In this document: piece after piece, positions 59,961-64,000 of the stretch
How positions within the stretch are numbered: position 1 is the stretch's first letter
Layout of the letters: the number at the start of each line of letters is the position of its first letter
DNA from: Micromonospora_J zhanjiangensis
Lineage (GTDB): Bacteria > Actinomycetota > Actinomycetes > Mycobacteriales > Micromonosporaceae
DNA length: 64,000 bases
Direction: 5' to 3'
Assembly: GCF_042650605.1 (NCBI RefSeq)
Contig: NZ_JBHSBN010000012.1
Span: forward strand, 1 to 64,000
The notes under the pieces: generated by a model
The model's database searches: none
Told to the model about the DNA's origin: nothing
What the model saw: only the letters and a program-made list of their open reading frames with translations
Position numbers and translations under genes: made by a program

Positions 59961-62624
59961 TCAGGTCGTCCGGTTGACCGGACCGTGATCCGCGAGCGCG
60001 GTGACGTGGGAGCGAATGCGTTCCGCCTCGGCCAGTTCGAGGTCGGCCGCGTGGGCCAGGGCGTACTCGTAGTGGTGGTGGGCCCGGCCGGGTTCGCCGC
60101 GGGTGTGGTGGGCGTGCCCCAGGCCGGTGTGCGCGCGGGCCTGCTGGTGACGGGCGCCGGCTATCGTGGCGGCGCTGAGCGCCGCGATGAAGTGGGTCAG
60201 GGCCGTCGCCGGCTGCCCGCTGGCGTGGGTGGCCTCGCCGAGGCCGTTGAGCGCCGAGGCCCGGCCACCGTAGTCACCGATCTCGGTGAAGATGGCGAGC
60301 GCCTGTTCGAAGTACCGGTGGGCCCGCTCGGGGGCGCCGAGTCCGACCTGAGCGGTACCGAGGTTGTCCAGCACGTGTGCCTCGCCCCGCCGGTTGCCGT
60401 ACCGTCGGGTCAGCACCAGGGCCTGCTGGTGGTGGTCGGCGGCGGCCCGGTGCCGGCCCAGTTGCTGTTCGACGAGGCCGAGGCAGTCCAGCGCCAGGGC
60501 CTCCGCGGTCCAGTCGTGGGTCCGCCGGGCCAGCTCCAGGGCCCGCCGATGGTGCTCGGCGGCGGCCTCGTGCCGGCCCCGTCGGCGGTGGACGAGGCCG
60601 AGGTTGTTGCACACGAGGGCCTCGCCGGTCAGGTTGGCGGTCTGCCGGAACAGGGTCAGCGCCCGCCCGAAACAACTTTCGGCGGAGTCGTACCGGACCA
60701 GCTCGAAGTGGAGGAAACCAAGGCTGTTCTGAGCGGTGGCCTCGCCGACGGGATCCCCCGAGCGGCGGAACAGCTCGATCGCCTGCCGGAGGTGCTCGGC
60801 GGCCGACTCGGGCCGGCCCACCCGCTGCTCGGTGTTGCCGAGACCGGCCAGCGCGTGGGCCTGCCCGACGAGGTCGCCGACCTGCCGGGCGGCGTGCAGC
60901 GCGTGCTGGTAGACGGCCAGGCCGTCGGCGTAGTGCCCGCCGTCGAGGTAGCGGTAGAGCAGCACCGAGAGCCGGATCGCGTGGCCGGCCCAGCCGTGCG
61001 TGGCGGTGTACCGGGCCACCGCCACGAGGGTGCACCGCTCGGTGTCCAACCACCGCTTGGCGGCGTGCGGTTCGCTGAGGTCCGGGCTGGGCGTCGCGGC
61101 CGGGGCCACCCTGGGCCGGGAGGTCACCTCGGCCGGGTAGAGGCCGGCGACGGCGTCGGCGGTGGCGGCGAGGTAGTAGTCGAACAGCCGGTCCCGCGCC
61201 GCCCGCTGGTCGCGGTCGCCGTCCAGCGCGGTAGTCAGACTCACCGCGTACGCGCGCAGCAGGTCGTGCATCCCGTACCGCCCGGTGCTGGTGGGATGCA
61301 CCAGGTGGGCGCGGGCGAGCAGGTCGAGCGTGTCGCGGGCCGCCGCCAGACCGGTGCCGGCGAGCGCGGCGACCGCGTAGCCGTCGAGGTCGGCGCCCGG
61401 GTGCAGGCCCAGCAGGCGGAAGGTGCGGGCCACCTCGGCCGGCAGGTGCTGCGTCGACCAGGAGAAGACGGCGGTGACCGCGGCGTGCGGATCGTCCCCG
61501 GTGGCCAGCAGGTTCAACCGCCGCTGCCCGTCGGCGAGTTCCGCGAGCAGCTCCGCCAGGGGTGCCTCGCTGCGGCGACCGGCCAGCTCCGCCGCGATCC
61601 GCAACGCCAGCGGCAGCTGCGCGCAGCGCCGCGCGAGGGCCTGCACCGCGTCCGCCTCGACCTCGGCGCGCCAGCCGATCAGGCGGTGCAACAGCACCGC
61701 CGCGTCGGTGAGCGGCAGCGTGCTGAGGTCGAGGCGCTGGGCCCCGTCGACCGCGACCAGCCCGGCCAGGCTGTCGCGGCTGGTGACGAGGACCAGGCAC
61801 CGACCGGTGCCGGGCAGCAACGGACGGATCTGCTCGACCGACGAGGCGTTGTCCAGCACGATCAGCATCCGCCGCCCGGCGAGTTCGGTGCGGAAGCGGG
61901 CGGAACGGCCGTCGAGGTCCCGGGGCAGGTCCTGGTCCGGCACCCCGAGCGCGTCGAGGAAGCCGGTCACCGCCTCGTCGGCGCCCATCGGCTGCTCGGG
62001 GTGGTACCCGCGCAGGTTGACGTAGAGCTGCCCGTCGGGGAACCGGTCGGCGACCTGGTGGGCCCAGTGCACCGCGAGCGCGGTCTTGCCGACGCCGGCC
62101 GTCCCGTTGAGGCACGAGATCACCACGGCGTCGCCGTCCTCGGCGGGCAGCTCCAGCAGCGCGGTCAGGGCCCGTAGCTCGGTGTCCCGGCCGGTGAAGC
62201 AGCGCACCGCCGGTGGCAACTGCCGCGGCACCGGCCTCGGCACCGGTGGCGCGGCCGGCGCCGGCCGCGGCGGCTGCCGGTCCGCGGCGGGCGCCTTCGG
62301 GTCGGTCGTCCGGCGGTGCCGGAACGCCTGCTCGAGCATCGCGTGCCGGGGTCGCCAGAACTCCTCGATCCCGGTACGCAGCGAGACGTGCCGCAGCCGG
62401 TCGTGTTCCTTGGCGTACTGGTGGAACGCGCCCACCAGGGACTTCACCACGTCCCAGTCGGGTGGGCGGCGGATCTGGCCGCCGAGGACGGCGCCGACCT
62501 GGCTCTTGCTCAGCCCGACCGACCCGCCCAGGGTCCGCAGGCTCGGCCCGCCCGCTTGTCGCCACAGCGTGTGCAGGTCCTGACAGTACCGGCGCAGCAG
62601 CTCATCCGCGGCGCCCGTGGTCAT
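59961..62624 (-). CDS. XRE / NB-ARC / TPR regulator
   Basis: Predicted 887 residues. The N-terminus has a helix-turn-helix of XRE type (LRTLGGSVGLSKSQVGAVLGG, about 26-48). An NB-ARC ATPase follows with Walker A GTAGVGKTALA, an RMLIVLDNASS Walker B-like strand and LVTSRDSL. From about 560 to the end are many TPR units (for example AHALAGLGNTEQRVGRPESA). The domain order is that of AfsR-like SARP relatives but without a BTAD module. It probably binds DNA through the XRE part and senses a signal by the TPRs. ATG 62624 has GGGAG six bases upstream; the ATG six bases earlier has none spaced well. It lies beside the NRPS end. Confidence 0.87.
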   Translation of the reverse strand: MTTGAADELLRRYCQDLHTLWRQAGGPSLRTLGGSVGLSKSQVGAVLGGQIRRPPDWDVVKSLVGAFHQYAKEHDRLRHVSLRTGIEEFWRPRHAMLEQAFRHRRTTDPKAPAADRQPPRPAPAAPPVPRPVPRQLPPAVRCFTGRDTELRALTALLELPAEDGDAVVISCLNGTAGVGKTALAVHWAHQVADRFPDGQLYVNLRGYHPEQPMGADEAVTGFLDALGVPDQDLPRDLDGRSARFRTELAGRRMLIVLDNASSVEQIRPLLPGTGRCLVLVTSRDSLAGLVAVDGAQRLDLSTLPLTDAAVLLHRLIGWRAEVEADAVQALARRCAQLPLALRIAAELAGRRSEAPLAELLAELADGQRRLNLLATGDDPHAAVTAVFSWSTQHLPAEVARTFRLLGLHPGADLDGYAVAALAGTGLAAARDTLDLLARAHLVHPTSTGRYGMHDLLRAYAVSLTTALDGDRDQRAARDRLFDYYLAATADAVAGLYPAEVTSRPRVAPAATPSPDLSEPHAAKRWLDTERCTLVAVARYTATHGWAGHAIRLSVLLYRYLDGGHYADGLAVYQHALHAARQVGDLVGQAHALAGLGNTEQRVGRPESAAEHLRQAIELFRRSGDPVGEATAQNSLGFLHFELVRYDSAESCFGRALTLFRQTANLTGEALVCNNLGLVHRRRGRHEAAAEHHRRALELARRTHDWTAEALALDCLGLVEQQLGRHRAAADHHQQALVLTRRYGNRRGEAHVLDNLGTAQVGLGAPERAHRYFEQALAIFTEIGDYGGRASALNGLGEATHASGQPATALTHFIAALSAATIAGARHQQARAHTGLGHAHHTRGEPGRAHHHYEYALAHAADLELAEAERIRSHVTALADHGPVNRTT

Positions 62625-62930
62625 CCACATCTCCCAGATGTCCGGTGCCGTCCGGCACGCCGACGACCGACGCTGACTCCCGGGCCAGCGTGTCACCGGC
62701 ACGTCACCGCCGCGGTCGGCATGGGTCACCGTCCGGCCGCGGGGAGCCATCCGGTTTGGACACTAGAAGGTGTGGTGGAGACCGACAAGCGCGCGACGGG
62801 CCTCCCGGGCGGCATTCAACCGTACGGCGGAGCAGAAAGCGACGCACCGGTTGGCAGGACCATCCAAAAGGGATAGTGATGTCGTACGTTGTCGGTCGGC
62901 GCGCGTAACTCGGCGCCGACGGCGTGCGGA
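62625..62930. other. Region between NB-ARC regulator and NRPS end, with one possible small ORF
   Basis: This 306-base stretch has the regulator's promoter, and a plus-strand frame GTG 62775 to TAG 62876 (33 residues) preceded by AGAAGG. Its translation begins VETDKRATGLPGGIQPYGG and ends GRTIQKG. No family is recognised and the coding signal is short, so it may be chance. An 8-bp hairpin (62895-62920) follows. Confidence 0.35.
62895..62920 (-). terminator. 8-bp hairpin after the NRPS gene
   Basis: GTCGGCGC (62895-62902) pairs with GCGCCGAC (62913-62920) around 10 bases, 11 bases beyond the NRPS stop. Confidence 0.5.
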
Positions 62931-64000
62931 TCAGCCCTCGTCGGCGTCCCCGGTGCCGTCGATTTCGGCGCGGACCAGACGTTCGACCTCGCTGCCGAGG
63001 CCGACGGCGGTGGGCCGGTCGAAGAACGCCCGCATCGGCAGCTCGACGCCGAAGACGCTGTGGATGTTCCAGAGCAGCCGCGCGGCCAGCAGGGAGTTGC
63101 CGCCACGCTCCAGGATGTCGTCGTCGGGGCCGATGTCGTCCCGCCCGAGCAGGTCCCGGATGAACCCCAGGATCGTCGCCTGGTGCGGTGCCAGCGGCGT
63201 CGCCGGTGCCGCCGCGGCGGCGCGATCGGCGGGCGTGCCGGTGGCCGTGGCCGCCGACGACGCCGGGTCGGGGCCCGCCGTCCCCACCGGAAGCGCCGGG
63301 TCGGCGGCGAACCGCGCGGCGAGCGTGCGCAACCGGTCGGCCAGCGTGACCGCCGTCGCCCGGTCGTGGAGCGCCGAGGCGTACTCGATGGCGCCCAGGT
63401 AGCGCCCGTCGGGCTGAGGCCAGACGGTGAGCGCGAGATCGGTACGGGCGACCGTCCACGCCTGCGCCAGCAGGTCGAGGTCCTCCTCCTGCCAGTGCTG
63501 GCCCACCAGGCCGTCCCCGGCCATGGTGACCAGGGTCTGGAACAGCGGCGTCCGCGCCGGGTCCCGGGGCTGCACCAGGGCGTCGGCGACGGCCTCGAAC
63601 GGTGCGGCCTGATGGTCCAGGCCCTCCCGCAGGGTCCGCTCGACCCGGGTCAACGCCTCGGCGAAGGTCAGCTCGGGCGTCAGCCGCGCGCGGACGACCA
63701 CGACGTCGATGAACAACCCGACCAGGTCGTGCAGTTCCGGTCGGGTCCGCCCCGAGTGCGGGGCGCCGACGCCGAAGTCCCAGCCGGCGCCCGCGCTCGC
63801 GAGCAGCACGATCCACAGGGTCAGGCAGACGACGTACGGGGTGGCCCCGGCCTGTCGACCGGTCTCCAGCAGCTCGCGGACGTCGGTCGCGGGGAACTCG
63901 AAGCGCACCGCGCCGCCCTCGATGCCGCGCTGCCCGGGACGCTCGCCCCGGATCGGCAGGTCGAGCGGGGGCAGGTCGCGCAGCGTGTGCCGCCAGTATC
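62931..64000 (-). CDS. Nonribosomal peptide synthetase, C-terminal condensation and carrier domains (partial)
   Basis: The gene enters from beyond the right edge; 356 codons are visible. They contain the second half of a condensation domain: RDLPPLDLPIRGERP, LVGLFIDVVVVR, HQAAPFEAVADAL and RDPARTPLFQTLV (motifs C5-C7). After an Ala/Pro-rich linker comes a carrier domain with the phosphopantetheine Ser in ERGGNSLLAARL, and the protein ends about 45 residues later. No adenylation domain lies between C and PCP, and no thioesterase follows. The product is therefore released or passed on by other means. The cluster continues outside the window. Confidence 0.9.
   Translation of the reverse strand, partial: YWRHTLRDLPPLDLPIRGERPGQRGIEGGAVRFEFPATDVRELLETGRQAGATPYVVCLTLWIVLLASAGAGWDFGVGAPHSGRTRPELHDLVGLFIDVVVVRARLTPELTFAEALTRVERTLREGLDHQAAPFEAVADALVQPRDPARTPLFQTLVTMAGDGLVGQHWQEEDLDLLAQAWTVARTDLALTVWPQPDGRYLGAIEYASALHDRATAVTLADRLRTLAARFAADPALPVGTAGPDPASSAATATGTPADRAAAAAPATPLAPHQATILGFIRDLLGRDDIGPDDDILERGGNSLLAARLLWNIHSVFGVELPMRAFFDRPTAVGLGSEVERLVRAEIDGTGDADEG

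Noticed and set aside
62704..63816. A minus-strand frame of 370 codons overlapping the NRPS end
   Set aside because: It is a shifted reading of the condensation and carrier domains and has no motifs of its own.
1..64000. CRISPR arrays, rRNA genes or complete insertion sequences
   Set aside because: No regularly spaced repeats, no rRNA-like stretches and no intact transposase with both ends were found on either strand.

Overview
The window is uniformly GC-rich. Its biased third codon positions, frequent GTG starts, ATGA/GTGA overlaps, LutABC, an actinobacterial-type diheme QcrC, SARP/NB-ARC regulators and NRPS point to a filamentous actinomycete, most likely a Micromonosporaceae (Micromonospora/Actinoplanes-like) chromosome. 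No rRNA, intact tRNA, CRISPR array or intact insertion sequence was seen.

Left part, 0.7-22 kb, respiration. After a FUSC-type membrane protein comes a tightly overlapping minus-strand set of System I-like cytochrome c maturation genes (ccmC-E-F-G-H/I). It diverges from a plus-strand operon for a caa3-type oxidase (CtaC with fused cytochrome c, CtaD, CtaE, CtaG) and a bc1 complex (QcrC, QcrA, QcrB), with an extra lipoprotein cytochrome c between them. Downstream lie a pyruvate oxidase-like TPP enzyme and a 1025-residue FAD/Fe-S lactate/glycolate dehydrogenase-like protein. Both could feed electrons to quinone, so maturation, terminal chain and electron input sit side by side. An enolase-superfamily enzyme, a DUF296 protein and a GH15 enzyme follow.

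Middle part, 24.6-46 kb, mixed accessory DNA. It starts with the 3' half of a tRNA-Pro gene followed by broken tyrosine recombinases and a Uma2 gene, the scar of an integrative element. Then come a very large ATPase-TPR-SARP regulator, two secreted repeat proteins of unknown family, a ThuA/Gfo-Idh-MocA pair, a TetR/serine hydrolase pair, a LigB dioxygenase, a cytosolic GH10, an IS200/IS605 fossil, a divergent catabolic cluster (Fe-alcohol dehydrogenase, aldehyde dehydrogenase, GntR, DJ-1/PfpI, alpha/beta hydrolase) and an alpha-oxoamine synthase.

Right part, 46-60 kb, plant polysaccharide and lactate use: a secreted GH5, lutABC, a secreted GH2 with an AbfB-like tail behind a LacI-type operator, xylBA with divergent ROK repressor xylR, and a 783-residue secreted enzyme joining a GH10 xylanase, a CBM13 lectin and a complete PETase/cutinase-like polyester hydrolase domain. 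This trimodular enzyme is the most striking object in the window. Its upstream region carries several dyads, one sharing the TTTGGC half-site found between xylA and xylR.

Right edge, 59-64 kb: a small secreted four-cysteine protein, a phosphatase fragment, an XRE/NB-ARC/TPR regulator and the 3' end of an NRPS gene ending in condensation-carrier domains without adenylation or thioesterase.
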